This document shows positions 26,251 through 34,980 of a DNA stretch of 64,000 nt, in pieces. Source of the DNA: Rhodobacteraceae bacterium Alg231-04 (GTDB lineage: Bacteria; Pseudomonadota; Alphaproteobacteria; Rhodobacterales; Rhodobacteraceae); the NCBI GenBank assembly GCA_900143635.1, contig FREY01000012.1, positions 56,529 through 120,528 of the forward strand, written 5' to 3'. A program made the position numbers and the translations under genes. The first letter of the stretch is position 1. Each line of letters begins with the position of its first letter. Below the pieces are notes generated by a model that did no database searches, was not told where the DNA came from, and saw only the letters and a program-made list of their open reading frames with translations.

Positions 26251-28233
26251 CTATGACGGCAGCTGATCGGGGCGTACCTCTTCGGCTGCAGGCAACCAGA
26301 CCGTGAAGGCCGCGCCACCAGTGGGACGGTTTTGTGCCGAGATCACCCCGCCGGCCTGACGGATCAGGGTTTGGCTGATCGAAAGCCCCAGCCCGGTGCC
26401 CTCCCCCAGTTTGGTGGTATGGAAGGGGTCAAACACCCGGTTCATATGCGCCGCGTCTATCCCCGGCCCGGTGTCCGCCACAATCAGTTCAACGCCGCGG
26501 TGCCCATCGCGCAGCGCCGGTCTTACAATCAGGTCCATCTGTCCGCCCGCCCCCATCGCCTGAACCGCATTGACCATCAGGTTCACGATCACCTGCTGCA
26601 TTTCCCCGGCATTGACAGCGACATTCGGGGCAGGCTCAAACTGTGTGACAATCCGCACCTCTTCTTGCGGCTGGACATGCGCGATCAGACTCGTGCAATC
26701 CTCGACAAGCTGGGACAGAATAACCCCTTCGCCGGACGCCGAGTAATCCGTTGGCCGGGCAAATTGCAGCAGTTTCCCAACGATCCCGTCGATGCGCTGA
26801 ACCTGCTGGTCAATGAAATCCAACTCAGTTTTCAACCCCGCCGCATCTGCGCCCAAAGTTTGGCGGATAACATCGACATTGCCCTGAATAACCGCAACCG
26901 GATTGTTGATCTCATGGGCAACGCCAGCGGTGATTTCGCCAATCGAGGCAAGCTTTTCGGCCATCACCAATTGCTGGAAGGTCTCTTCCAGCTTGTCCTT
27001 GGCCGCGCGCAGCTCGGCTGTGCGCCGCTCGACACGATCATGCAGTTCCTCCGCCCAATTGCGCAGCGCCTTGTCACGTTCCTGCACCTGATCCAGCAGC
27101 GCATCCAAATGGGTCGCCACCTGCCCGATTTCGTTCTCCGATCCAACGTCGCCAATGCGCGCCGCAAGGTCACCGCGTTCCACGCGTTTCATGGTGCGTG
27201 TCATCTTCTCCAGCGGCGAGAAAATGCCGCGCGCCATTCTCAGGAACAAGGGCCCAGACAGGATCAAAACAGCCGCCATCGCCACCAGCATCGACACATA
27301 GGCCGCACGTTTGGCATTGGAATAGGGGGCCTCAAGAAAGCCCACATAAAGCATTCCGACCCGGTTTCCGAAACTGTCATTCAAAGGAAGATAGCCCGAG
27401 ATATACCAGTCATTCACGACGAAGGCACGGGCGAGCCAGGTTTCTCCATTGGTTAAAACGGCGGTGCGAACGGCGGTGGAAACCCGGGTGCCAAGCGCGC
27501 GAACATTTTCAAACAGGCGCACATTGGTCGAAACGCGCACGTCTTCCAGAAACAAGGTCGCCGTGCCCTGCCTGTCACCACCGGTTGCCGCATTCAGGTA
27601 GACAAGCGCGTTGATCGTATCGATGAAGTCGAGGTTCCTGTTCAACAAGACCCCACCAACAAGAACGCCCTGATGATCCGGGAGATCAACCGGCGCGGCG
27701 GTGTGAATGACCATGCCGCGATCTTCCACCATGCGTCTGGTCGGCAGCGCAGCCTGGGTTTCGATCAGGTCGATGCGCGCGCGGTCAGAAAGGTTGGGAA
27801 AAGCAGCCAGATCCGTGGCGGAAAAAATATCAATCTGCGAGGAACGCCGCCCCTCCAGAGCTGCCTGTATCACCGGCCAGCTCCGCGCCTCATCTGCCTC
27901 AGCTGACGGAAGGTAATAGAGAAAATCCAGTGTTTGCGCGGCGCGCATCTCTTCCAGAAATGCTGCGCGGTCAACCTCTGAGCCGGTCAACGCGGATTGA
28001 AACTGTCGCGAGTCTGCAACGGCTTCGACCCCGGCACCGGTACCTGCCAGAATGCGCCCCAGATACTGCTCGGCGATGCGCAAATCACTGTCGACTTTGG
28101 CAATGAGAAGCTCATCATAATCTGCCGTCCAGCGGGCCATGGCGAAAAACATCAGCAGCGGCAAAAGCACGCCCAGGGGCGCCAGTGCAAGCACCAGTAG
28201 CTTCAGACGTACCGAATTCACAATTGCCCCCAT
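26251..28233 (-). CDS. Membrane sensor histidine kinase with periplasmic Cache-like domain
   Basis: The 660-residue kinase has two membrane helices (about 10-34 and 310-333) that enclose a periplasmic sensor domain of about 275 residues of Cache type (TAAPVDLPDHQGVLVGGVLLNRN, AFVVNDWYISGYLPL). A HAMP domain (about 335-385), a coiled coil and the HisKA box with His440 in ITAGVAHEINNP follow. The HATPase domain has N and G boxes (NLMVNAVQAMG, VADTGPGID, GEGTGLGLSIS). It is convergent with the response regulator, 39 bp apart, so they form a probable pair. Cache domains bind small organic molecules; formate or another carboxylate is a reasonable but untested ligand. Confidence 0.85.
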   Translation of the reverse strand: MGAIVNSVRLKLLVLALAPLGVLLPLLMFFAMARWTADYDELLIAKVDSDLRIAEQYLGRILAGTGAGVEAVADSRQFQSALTGSEVDRAAFLEEMRAAQTLDFLYYLPSAEADEARSWPVIQAALEGRRSSQIDIFSATDLAAFPNLSDRARIDLIETQAALPTRRMVEDRGMVIHTAAPVDLPDHQGVLVGGVLLNRNLDFIDTINALVYLNAATGGDRQGTATLFLEDVRVSTNVRLFENVRALGTRVSTAVRTAVLTNGETWLARAFVVNDWYISGYLPLNDSFGNRVGMLYVGFLEAPYSNAKRAAYVSMLVAMAAVLILSGPLFLRMARGIFSPLEKMTRTMKRVERGDLAARIGDVGSENEIGQVATHLDALLDQVQERDKALRNWAEELHDRVERRTAELRAAKDKLEETFQQLVMAEKLASIGEITAGVAHEINNPVAVIQGNVDVIRQTLGADAAGLKTELDFIDQQVQRIDGIVGKLLQFARPTDYSASGEGVILSQLVEDCTSLIAHVQPQEEVRIVTQFEPAPNVAVNAGEMQQVIVNLMVNAVQAMGAGGQMDLIVRPALRDGHRGVELIVADTGPGIDAAHMNRVFDPFHTTKLGEGTGLGLSISQTLIRQAGGVISAQNRPTGGAAFTVWLPAAEEVRPDQLPS

Positions 28234-28562
28234 TGCTGGTTGGCGCCCCTATTGCACAAGCTTAACAGACTGCAAGGAGCGCGCCAGCACCTTGACGCCT
28301 AGGGGGGCTTGCCCCGTTTTTGGCATCGCCGAGAGGGGCCAACTTTCCTGTCGCAAAAGGACAGGGATGCGCCTCTGTGAACTTGCTCTTCTTGGACCCC
28401 TTCTTATCCCGCTCTCGGGATCATCAATGGAACATTTCAGCTACGTTCGGTCCAGTTTCCCGCCAACAAGTCAACTTGGGGCTGCACAAAGCCGGAAAGG
28501 TGCATCAGTTTTTCGAACCCCTGAGAAGCCCCAGATTTGATCGTCCGCCAAAACCTCAGACA
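28234..28562. other. Intergenic stretch between kinase and LysR gene, no gene seen
   Basis: These 329 bp hold only short frames with no recognisable protein, no clear hairpin with a T-run and no RNA gene I can identify. The part next to 28233 should carry the kinase promoter. The rest may be decayed sequence. Confidence 0.4.
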
Positions 28563-29480
28563 TCACGAATGGTCATGGGCCGTGAAAGCTTGGAGACTTT
28601 TCTCAAACAGTGACAGAAATTCCAAAGTTAGGATCGACGCTGATTTGTGGCTCGGCCAGACCAGGGAAAGCTGATGAGTTAGGTTGGCGGAAAAAGGACG
28701 GAAGCTGACGCCTCGACCTGCATATTGGTGCGCATCCAACTCGCTGACCACAGACACGCAGAGCCCCTTGGCGACCAGTTCACAGGCACAGGTGAACTGC
28801 CGGGTTTCAATGAAGCTGTCTATTGTCACGCCTGCGCTGTCGAGGACATCGCGCAGCCGCAGATGGAACTCACTGCCGACCAGATCATGGGCAATGCGCT
28901 CGCCTGCGAGATCCGCAGGATGAATGATCTTTTTGTTTTCCAGGTGATGGCCTTCGGGAAACACACAGACACATCGGATGGGTATGGTTTTGGAATCCAA
29001 AGCGTGATGGGATCGGAACCCATCGGTGATGCCGCAGTCATATTGTTCACCGATCACCCAATCCAGAATACGCTCGGGCCGGTCAGGTTCGATGGTGACG
29101 GTCGCGTCCGGCCGGGCTGTAAGGAACTCGGCGATAACGCCGGGTAGGTGGCTGGTCGAAAAACCGGGAAGACAGGCAACTTTCAAATGGCCGCTGGTAC
29201 CGGACTGAATGTTCTGGCGCAGATTTCGGATCTGGCCCATTGCTCCAAAGACCTTCTGAATCTCTGGCAAAAGGTACTGTGCTTCGCGAGTCAGTGCGAG
29301 GCGGCGGCCGGAGCGGGAAAATAGAGGGTATCCCAGCTCTTTTGACAGGTCGGCGAGCAATCTGCTGACGGCCGGCTGTGAGATATTCATAGCCTTGGCC
29401 GTCAAGCTCATGGTTCCGGTTTCCGCAAGCATATTAAGAGCTTGAAGCTGCCTTAGCCGCAGCGGTTCACCAATATTCAT
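28563..29480 (-). CDS. LysR-family regulator of the polyamine-type importer
   Basis: The 305-residue protein has an N-terminal winged helix-turn-helix (RLRQLQALNMLAETGTMSLT, then AKAMNISQPAVSRLLADLSKELG). The C-terminal substrate domain shows the usual VACLPGFSTSHLPGVIAEFL segment. It is divergent from the ABC importer at 29760-33735 and is its likely regulator. AAGGA precedes the start. A LysR-type site lies at 29521-29537. The co-inducer is probably the imported amine. Confidence 0.85.
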   Translation of the reverse strand: MNIGEPLRLRQLQALNMLAETGTMSLTAKAMNISQPAVSRLLADLSKELGYPLFSRSGRRLALTREAQYLLPEIQKVFGAMGQIRNLRQNIQSGTSGHLKVACLPGFSTSHLPGVIAEFLTARPDATVTIEPDRPERILDWVIGEQYDCGITDGFRSHHALDSKTIPIRCVCVFPEGHHLENKKIIHPADLAGERIAHDLVGSEFHLRLRDVLDSAGVTIDSFIETRQFTCACELVAKGLCVSVVSELDAHQYAGRGVSFRPFSANLTHQLSLVWPSHKSASILTLEFLSLFEKSLQAFTAHDHS

Positions 29481-29520
29481 CCCGCATTCCTTCTGTCGGG
29501 CAGAGTCTGCCGATCAATAG

Positions 29521-29537
29521 TATAACTCGGCATTATA
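29521..29537. promoter_or_regulatory. LysR-type binding site upstream of the importer
   Basis: TATAA (29521-29525) and TTATA (29533-29537) form a perfect inverted repeat around CTCGGCA, with the T-N11-A form typical of LysR sites. It lies about 40 bp upstream of the regulator start, in the divergent promoter region. Confidence 0.5.
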
Positions 29538-29759
29538 TGTAACAGAAATAATAATGTTGAATTATACATCTGCCTGCGGCACGCTCCCGGCAGTTACTGC
29601 CGCCTGACTATTTTTCAGGGGTGGCGCAAAGAAAGGGTGCGTGTCGCGATGTATTCTGCTCGTTGCAGTTTACGAGTTTCCCAGGCCGATCAGCCGCAGC
29701 TGATCCGTCTGATGCGGCACTGCGCGTTTTCACTCAAAAAAACAAACGGGAGTTCCAAA

Positions 29760-30836
29760 ATGTCAGTCAAACTCACTAATCTCGGGCGTCTCGCCCTTGC
29801 GACTACCGCAATTGCCGCCCTGCCGATGATGGCAAGTGCCGATACCCTGCGCCTGCTGACTTGGGGTGGTTATGCGCCCGAAGAGGTGATTGCAAAGTTC
29901 GAGGCCGAAACCGGCCATACCGTCGAGGTGACCACCTCCAACAACGAAGAGATGATCGCCAAACTGCGCGCGACCAATGGCGGCGGCTTCGATCTGGCAC
30001 AGCCGAGCCAGGACCGGATCACCAGCGCACAGGAAGAGTTTGGCATCTACAAACCCATCGACATGTCGAAGGTCGATGCCGCGCAGTTCATTCCGTCGAT
30101 GCTGACCGCGACCGCTGGCAATTCCTCTTTTGAAGGCGAAGTCTATGGCTTGCCGCATGTCTGGGGCACCAGCGGTCTTGTTGTGAACACTGCCATGGCG
30201 GGCAATGTGCAAGACTATACCGACCTGTGCGATGCCTCGGTCGCGGGTAAAGTTTCTTACCGTCTTAAGCGCCCGACGCTGATCGGTTTTGCCTTTTCGA
30301 TGGGCATGGACCCCTTCGCAGCCTATGGCGATAGCGCGGCCTATCAGGGTGTTCTCGATCAGGTCGAGGCAAAGCTGACCGAATGCAAACCCAACGTGAA
30401 AACCTATTGGGGTGGTGGTGACGAGATCAAGAACCTCCTGCGTTCGGGCGAGGTTGTGGCCTCGATGGCATGGGATACCGGTGGCTGGCAGCTGAACGCG
30501 GACAATCCGGATATTACTTTTGTAGCACCCAAGGCCGGTGCTCTGGGCTGGATCGATACTTTCGTCCTGCCAGCGCGCGGACGTGCGGATGATGCGGCCT
30601 ATGACTGGATCAACTTCGTGATGAAGCCTGAGATTGCCGCAATGATCACCAATACTGCGGGCAACTTCACTGCGGCTGTGGACGGTGATGCGGGTGTGAA
30701 CGCAGATCTGAAGGCTCGTTACCAGGGCAGCTTTGATCAGCAGGCGATTGACAACATCAAGTGGTACCCGCCGGTTCCTGCCGGGTTGGAAGCCATGGAG
30801 GGTGCCACCCTCGACCGGATCAACGCCGCAAACTGA
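29760..30836 (+). CDS. Polyamine-type ABC transporter, periplasmic binding protein (PotD-like)
   Basis: The mature protein follows a Sec signal (LGRLALATTAIAALPMMASA) and begins DTLRLLTWGGYAPEEVIAKFEAETG, the standard PotD/SBP_bac_8 opening. The ligand-region segments VYGLPHVWGTSGLVVN and LRSGEVVASMAWDTGG are present. The frame opens at 29637, but ATG 29760 has GGGAG ahead of it and places the signal peptide at the N-terminus, giving 358 residues. Spermidine/putrescine relatives also bind other amines or amino acids, so the ligand is open. Confidence 0.85.
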   Translation: MSVKLTNLGRLALATTAIAALPMMASADTLRLLTWGGYAPEEVIAKFEAETGHTVEVTTSNNEEMIAKLRATNGGGFDLAQPSQDRITSAQEEFGIYKPIDMSKVDAAQFIPSMLTATAGNSSFEGEVYGLPHVWGTSGLVVNTAMAGNVQDYTDLCDASVAGKVSYRLKRPTLIGFAFSMGMDPFAAYGDSAAYQGVLDQVEAKLTECKPNVKTYWGGGDEIKNLLRSGEVVASMAWDTGGWQLNADNPDITFVAPKAGALGWIDTFVLPARGRADDAAYDWINFVMKPEIAAMITNTAGNFTAAVDGDAGVNADLKARYQGSFDQQAIDNIKWYPPVPAGLEAMEGATLDRINAAN

Positions 30837-30857
30837 AGCCCGCCACACAATCAAAGC

Positions 30858-30881
30858 AAAGGGCGCCGCAAGGTGCCCTTT
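30858..30881 (+). terminator. Hairpin between binding-protein and ATPase genes
   Basis: AAAGGGCGCC (30858-30867) pairs with GGTGCCCTTT (30872-30881) around GCAA, with one G-T pair. CTTATC follows. It would terminate part of the transcripts or protect the binding-protein mRNA, so less ATPase and permease are made. Confidence 0.55.
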
Positions 30882-30902
30882 CTTATCTCATGAGGTAACA
30901 AC

Positions 30903-32015
30903 TTGACTGACATCCAACCCGATTTGGAATGCCGCGATCTGGCAAAGAGCTTTGACGACTTTCAGGCCGTTGACCGTGTCAACTTCGAGGTGCCGAAGGG
31001 CTCTTTCTTTTCCATTCTTGGCCCGTCAGGATGCGGGAAAACAACGCTATTGCGGATGATTTCCGGCTTCCAGTCACCGACCAGTGGCGACCTGCGGATC
31101 AAGGGCCGGTCAATGATTGGTGTGCCGCCGAACAAGCGGCCGGTGTCGATGGTTTTCCAGCATTTGGCCCTGTTTCCAACCATGAACATCGGTGACAATG
31201 TCGGGTTCGGGCTGCGTCAGCGTGGCGTCGGCAAAGCAGAGATCCGCAAGCGGGTGGACGAAGTTTTGGAACGGGTCGGGCTACCCGGTGTCTCAGCGCG
31301 CCGCGTTGATCAGCTGTCCGGCGGCCAGAAGCAGCGTGTCGCAATTGCCCGCTGCATGGTGCTGGAACCCGATGTGCTGCTGCTGGACGAGCCGCTGGGG
31401 GCGCTGGATCTGAAATTGCGCGAGCATATGAAGGTCGAGCTGAAATCCCTTCAGGCCGCGTTCAATACCACCTTTGTCTATATCACCCACGATCAATCCG
31501 AAGCATTGGTGATGAGTGACAATATCGCAGTAATGAACAACGGCCGGTTTGAACAGGTCGGCACGCCGCATGACGTGTACCACAGGCCGGGCACCGCATT
31601 TGTCGCGGGTTTTGTTGGCGATGCAAATTCGTTCAACGCCAAAGTCACGGCAGTAAACGGCGCCAATATCTCGGTGGCGACGGATGCAGGCGTGGAAATG
31701 AAGATTGAGGCGGCTGACGCGGGTCTCAGTGTTGGTCAAAACGCTCAGGTCTTCCTGCGTCCCGAGGCCATCAAACTGGTATCTTCGGCCGCCGATATCG
31801 GCGATTCCGTCAATGTCAGCGCCGGGGTTGTCGACTCGGTCTTGTTCAATGGCGCAAATAGTTCGGTGACTGTGCGAAGCACCACAGGCGGCCTGCTGAA
31901 AGTTGCCTTGCCGCAAACCGGTGACTACACGGCCCTGCAAAAAGGCGACGAGGTTTTCACCCGCTGGCATCCGAAACAGGCCAGATGCTTCCAGCTGGCA
32001 GGAGGGGCACGATGA
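30903..32015 (+). CDS. Polyamine-type ABC transporter, ATP-binding protein (PotA-like)
   Basis: The 370-residue ATPase has Walker A GPSGCGKTTLLR, signature LSGGQKQRVAIARC, Walker B VLLLDEPLGALD and a C-terminal TOBE domain (FLRPEAIKLV, then VDSVLFNGANSSVTV). It belongs to the PotA/spermidine-type import ATPases. The start is TTG after GAGGT. Its last codon overlaps the first permease gene by ATGA. Confidence 0.88.
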   Translation: MTDIQPDLECRDLAKSFDDFQAVDRVNFEVPKGSFFSILGPSGCGKTTLLRMISGFQSPTSGDLRIKGRSMIGVPPNKRPVSMVFQHLALFPTMNIGDNVGFGLRQRGVGKAEIRKRVDEVLERVGLPGVSARRVDQLSGGQKQRVAIARCMVLEPDVLLLDEPLGALDLKLREHMKVELKSLQAAFNTTFVYITHDQSEALVMSDNIAVMNNGRFEQVGTPHDVYHRPGTAFVAGFVGDANSFNAKVTAVNGANISVATDAGVEMKIEAADAGLSVGQNAQVFLRPEAIKLVSSAADIGDSVNVSAGVVDSVLFNGANSSVTVRSTTGGLLKVALPQTGDYTALQKGDEVFTRWHPKQARCFQLAGGAR

Positions 32016-32878
32016 AGTCTGATGCCTCCCGATTGGGGTTCTATCTTCTGTTTGCGCCGATCCTGTTGTGGCTGGTTGTTCTTATCATCCTGCCCCATAT
32101 CGGCCTGTTCATCGTTTCCATCAGTGAAAAGGTAGGCCCACGGCAATACGAGACCGGTTTTGGCAATTACGCGGCCTTCTTCGGTGAGCCGCTCTACTGG
32201 CGCACCTTCGCGCGCACCGCGATCATGTCGATTGCGGCGACCGCGCTGACATTGGTTCTTGGCTTTCCGATTGCCTATTACATCGCTAAGCTGACGCGGG
32301 GGCGGACAAAAACCACCCTGTTTCTGATGTGCATGATCCCCTTCTGGGTTTCCGAGCTGGTCCGCACCTTCGGCTGGATGATCCTGTTGCGGGAAACCGG
32401 CGTATTCTCGAATGCGCTGCAGTCGCTTGGTCTGGTCAGCGGCCCGGTCGAGATGCTTTATAATGACGCCGCAATCATGGTTGGTCTGGTCTATACGTCG
32501 ATCCTGTTCATGGTGGTGCCCTTGGTCACCACGCTCGACAGCCTGGACGACAGCCTGATCGAAGCGGGGTATGATCTGGGCGGCTCCAGTACCTCCATCA
32601 TGCGCGAGATTGTCATCCCGCACGCCATGCCCGGCATCGTATCGGGCTGTATCGTTGTCTTCATGCTGTCACTTGGCAACTATCTCACGCCCATTCTGTT
32701 GGGTGGCAAGGACAGCCTGTGGTTCACCGGGATGATCTACACGCAGTTCATCACACGGTTTAACTGGGAGCTTGGCTCGGCCTTTGGCTTCTTGCTGCTG
32801 GGTCTGTCGTCGCTGGTGGTCTTCCTCGGCCTGAAGCTTTCCGGCCAAACCCTTTCTCAAACGATGGGGCGCTCATGA
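32012..32878 (+). CDS. Polyamine-type ABC transporter, permease 1 (PotB-like)
   Basis: The 288-residue membrane protein has about six helices. It carries the cytoplasmic EAA-type loop SLIEAGYDLGGSSTSIMREIVIPHAMPGI that docks to the ATPase. The start ATG 32012 overlaps the preceding stop; the annotated frame upstream of it lacks a ribosome site. The next permease starts at its stop in the same ATGA fashion. Confidence 0.88.
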   Translation: MKSDASRLGFYLLFAPILLWLVVLIILPHIGLFIVSISEKVGPRQYETGFGNYAAFFGEPLYWRTFARTAIMSIAATALTLVLGFPIAYYIAKLTRGRTKTTLFLMCMIPFWVSELVRTFGWMILLRETGVFSNALQSLGLVSGPVEMLYNDAAIMVGLVYTSILFMVVPLVTTLDSLDDSLIEAGYDLGGSSTSIMREIVIPHAMPGIVSGCIVVFMLSLGNYLTPILLGGKDSLWFTGMIYTQFITRFNWELGSAFGFLLLGLSSLVVFLGLKLSGQTLSQTMGRS

Positions 32879-33735
32879 TACCCACCATTCCCCAGCCGGC
32901 CTTCACCAAGTGGTGCTACCGGGCCTATGTCACCATCTTTTTCATCTACCTTGCCCTACCACTGACTGTTGTTTGCGTCTTTGCCTTCAACAACAGTGTG
33001 TTCCCCTCGCTGCCATGGGAGGGGTTCACTCTGGCATGGTTCTTCGGCTCCGAGGCGCCCTACATCGGCGTCTTTAACGAACGCTCCATCCTGCGCTCCA
33101 TCGGCACCTCAGCCTTTGTTGCGGTTTGGGTGTCCGGTCTGGCCGTGGTGGTCGGCACCTGCAACGCCTTCCTCTTTGTGCGCCATGAATTCCGCGGCAA
33201 GGCGATCCTCTATATGCTGATGCTGATGCCACTGATCATTCCGGGTGTGATCCTTGGCATTTCGATCCTGGTCTTCTCCAGCTCGGCCGCCAATATGCTG
33301 GAAGACGCCACCGGCATGTGGTTCGACGGGCTGCGCCCCGGCCTGCCGCTGGTCATTCTGGGTCAGTTTTCCTTTATCACCACTTTTGCGACTCTGGTGA
33401 TTTCGGCGCGGCTGCAGAAGTTCGATCCCAGCCTTGAGGAGGCCGCGCTCAACCTTGGCGCCAGCAAGCTCGGCGCGATCCGTCAGATTACGCTGCCGTT
33501 TCTATTGCCGGCCATTGTCGCCTCTGCAGTTGTCTCGATCCTGATGAGTTTCGAGAACTTCAACACGACCCTGATGTTGGTTGGATCGGACTCGCCGCTG
33601 ACGATCACGATGTTTGACAAGCTAAAGCAAGGATCTACGCCGGTGCTGAACGCCGTGTCCCTTCTGCTGATCATCGTATCCGCAGCGCTTGGCCTGATGT
33701 CGCTGCTGTTTCAGAAACGCCAGGCACCGTCCTGA
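32875..33735 (+). CDS. Polyamine-type ABC transporter, permease 2 (PotC-like)
   Basis: The 286-residue permease has about six helices and the docking loop SLEEAALNLGASKLGAIRQITLP. Its N-terminus matches PotC-type permeases (SVFPSLPWEGFTLAWFFGS). It is the last gene of the importer operon and is followed by a strong bidirectional hairpin. Confidence 0.88.
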   Translation: MIPTIPQPAFTKWCYRAYVTIFFIYLALPLTVVCVFAFNNSVFPSLPWEGFTLAWFFGSEAPYIGVFNERSILRSIGTSAFVAVWVSGLAVVVGTCNAFLFVRHEFRGKAILYMLMLMPLIIPGVILGISILVFSSSAANMLEDATGMWFDGLRPGLPLVILGQFSFITTFATLVISARLQKFDPSLEEAALNLGASKLGAIRQITLPFLLPAIVASAVVSILMSFENFNTTLMLVGSDSPLTITMFDKLKQGSTPVLNAVSLLLIIVSAALGLMSLLFQKRQAPS

Positions 33736-33774
33736 CCACAGGCTGGTACTATCGGTTTAGGATTACCCAATAGA

Positions 33775-33832
33775 AAGCGCCCGGTCGTAAAGACCGGGCG
33801 CTTGAGACGTAAACCCAAAGCCAATTGGGTTT
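33775..33832. terminator. Bidirectional terminator between convergent operons
   Basis: AAGCGCCCGGTC (33775-33786) and GACCGGGCGCTT (33792-33803) form a perfect 12-bp stem with loop GTAAA. A second stem, AAACCCAA (33811-33818) with TTGGGTTT (33825-33832), overlaps the stop codon of the leftward dehydrogenase gene. Together they would separate the importer operon from the leftward catabolic operon. Confidence 0.75.
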
Positions 33833-34976
33833 AGAGCAGCGCTTCCAGAAGCGCGCGGGTGTTCTCTGCTCTCATTTCGACCGGGTTGCCTCCGGTGGAA
33901 GGGTCGTTCAGCGCATCGCGCACCAGCGTGTCGATATCGGGATTGCTCACGCCCAGTCCGGTTAGTGTTTTGGGGATGCCAAGCGCATCGTTCAGCCCGT
34001 CCACATAGGCACAGAACCCGTCAAATCCACCGTCGATGCCCAGATAGGCGGCGGCCTGGGTCAGCACACCTTCGGCTTTGGGCCGGTTGAATTGCAGCAC
34101 AGCGGGCATGCAGACCGCATTGGTGGTGCCGTGATGGGTATGGTGATGCGCGCCAATGGGATGCGACAGCGCGTGGATCGCTCCAAGCCCCTTTTGGAAC
34201 GCAGTGGCGCCCATGGCGGCGGCACTCATCATATGGGCACGGGCTTCCAGATCGCTGCCGTCCGCATAAGCCCGCGGCAGGTAGTCTTTGACCAGTCGCA
34301 TACCTTCCAGCGCCATGCCCTGGGACATAGGGTGGTAATGGGGCGAACAAAATGCCTCGACACAATGGGCAAAGGCATCCAGCCCGGTTCCTGCGGTGAT
34401 GAACTTGGGCATGCCCACCGTCAGCTCCGGATCGCAAATCACCACGGCGGGCAGCATTTTGGGGTGGAAGATGATCTTCTTCTCATGGGTTTCGGAATTG
34501 GTGATAACGCCGGCGCGCCCCACTTCCGAACCAGTGCCCGCGGTGGTCGGCACCGCAACAATCGGGTGAATGCCGTCGGGATTAGCGCGGGTCCACCAGT
34601 CGCCCACATCCTCAAAGTCCCACAGCGGGCGGGTCTGCCCGGCCATGAAGGCCAGCGTCTTGCCCAGATCCAGCCCCGAGCCGCCGCCAAAGGCCACAAC
34701 ACCGTCAAAGCCTCCATCGCGGTAGATCTTCAGCCCGTCTGCAACATTCTTTTCATTCGGGTTGGGATCCACATCCGAGAACATGGCCCGGCCGAGGCCC
34801 GCGGCCTCCAGCAGGTCAAGTGTCCGGGTGGTGATGTCCATATCGGCCAGCCCCTTGTCGGTGACCAGCAGGGGTTTGGTGATACCGGCGGCCGCGCAGG
34901 CCTCAGCAATTTCAGAGATACGGCCAGCGCCAAAGCGCATAGCGGTGGGGTAGGACCAATTGCCAAACAGGTTCAT
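33831..34976 (-). CDS. Iron-containing alcohol dehydrogenase
   Basis: The 381-residue group III dehydrogenase has the nucleotide motif AFGGGSGLDLGKTLA. The metal ligands lie in TAGTGLDAFAHCVEAFCS and in the helix LGAIHALSHPIGAHHHTHHG. NAD-dependent members oxidise primary alcohols or reduce aldehydes. It follows the aldehyde dehydrogenase by 4 bp and closes the leftward operon, so alcohol to aldehyde to acid is the likely sequence. The substrate may be a gamma-glutamyl amino alcohol (see findings). Confidence 0.85.
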   Translation of the reverse strand: MNLFGNWSYPTAMRFGAGRISEIAEACAAAGITKPLLVTDKGLADMDITTRTLDLLEAAGLGRAMFSDVDPNPNEKNVADGLKIYRDGGFDGVVAFGGGSGLDLGKTLAFMAGQTRPLWDFEDVGDWWTRANPDGIHPIVAVPTTAGTGSEVGRAGVITNSETHEKKIIFHPKMLPAVVICDPELTVGMPKFITAGTGLDAFAHCVEAFCSPHYHPMSQGMALEGMRLVKDYLPRAYADGSDLEARAHMMSAAAMGATAFQKGLGAIHALSHPIGAHHHTHHGTTNAVCMPAVLQFNRPKAEGVLTQAAAYLGIDGGFDGFCAYVDGLNDALGIPKTLTGLGVSNPDIDTLVRDALNDPSTGGNPVEMRAENTRALLEALL

Positions 34977-34980
34977 CGGA

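Noticed and set aside
28320..28613. 97-residue frame between the kinase and LysR genes
   Set aside because: No family resemblance and it runs into the LysR gene on the other strand; treated as chance.
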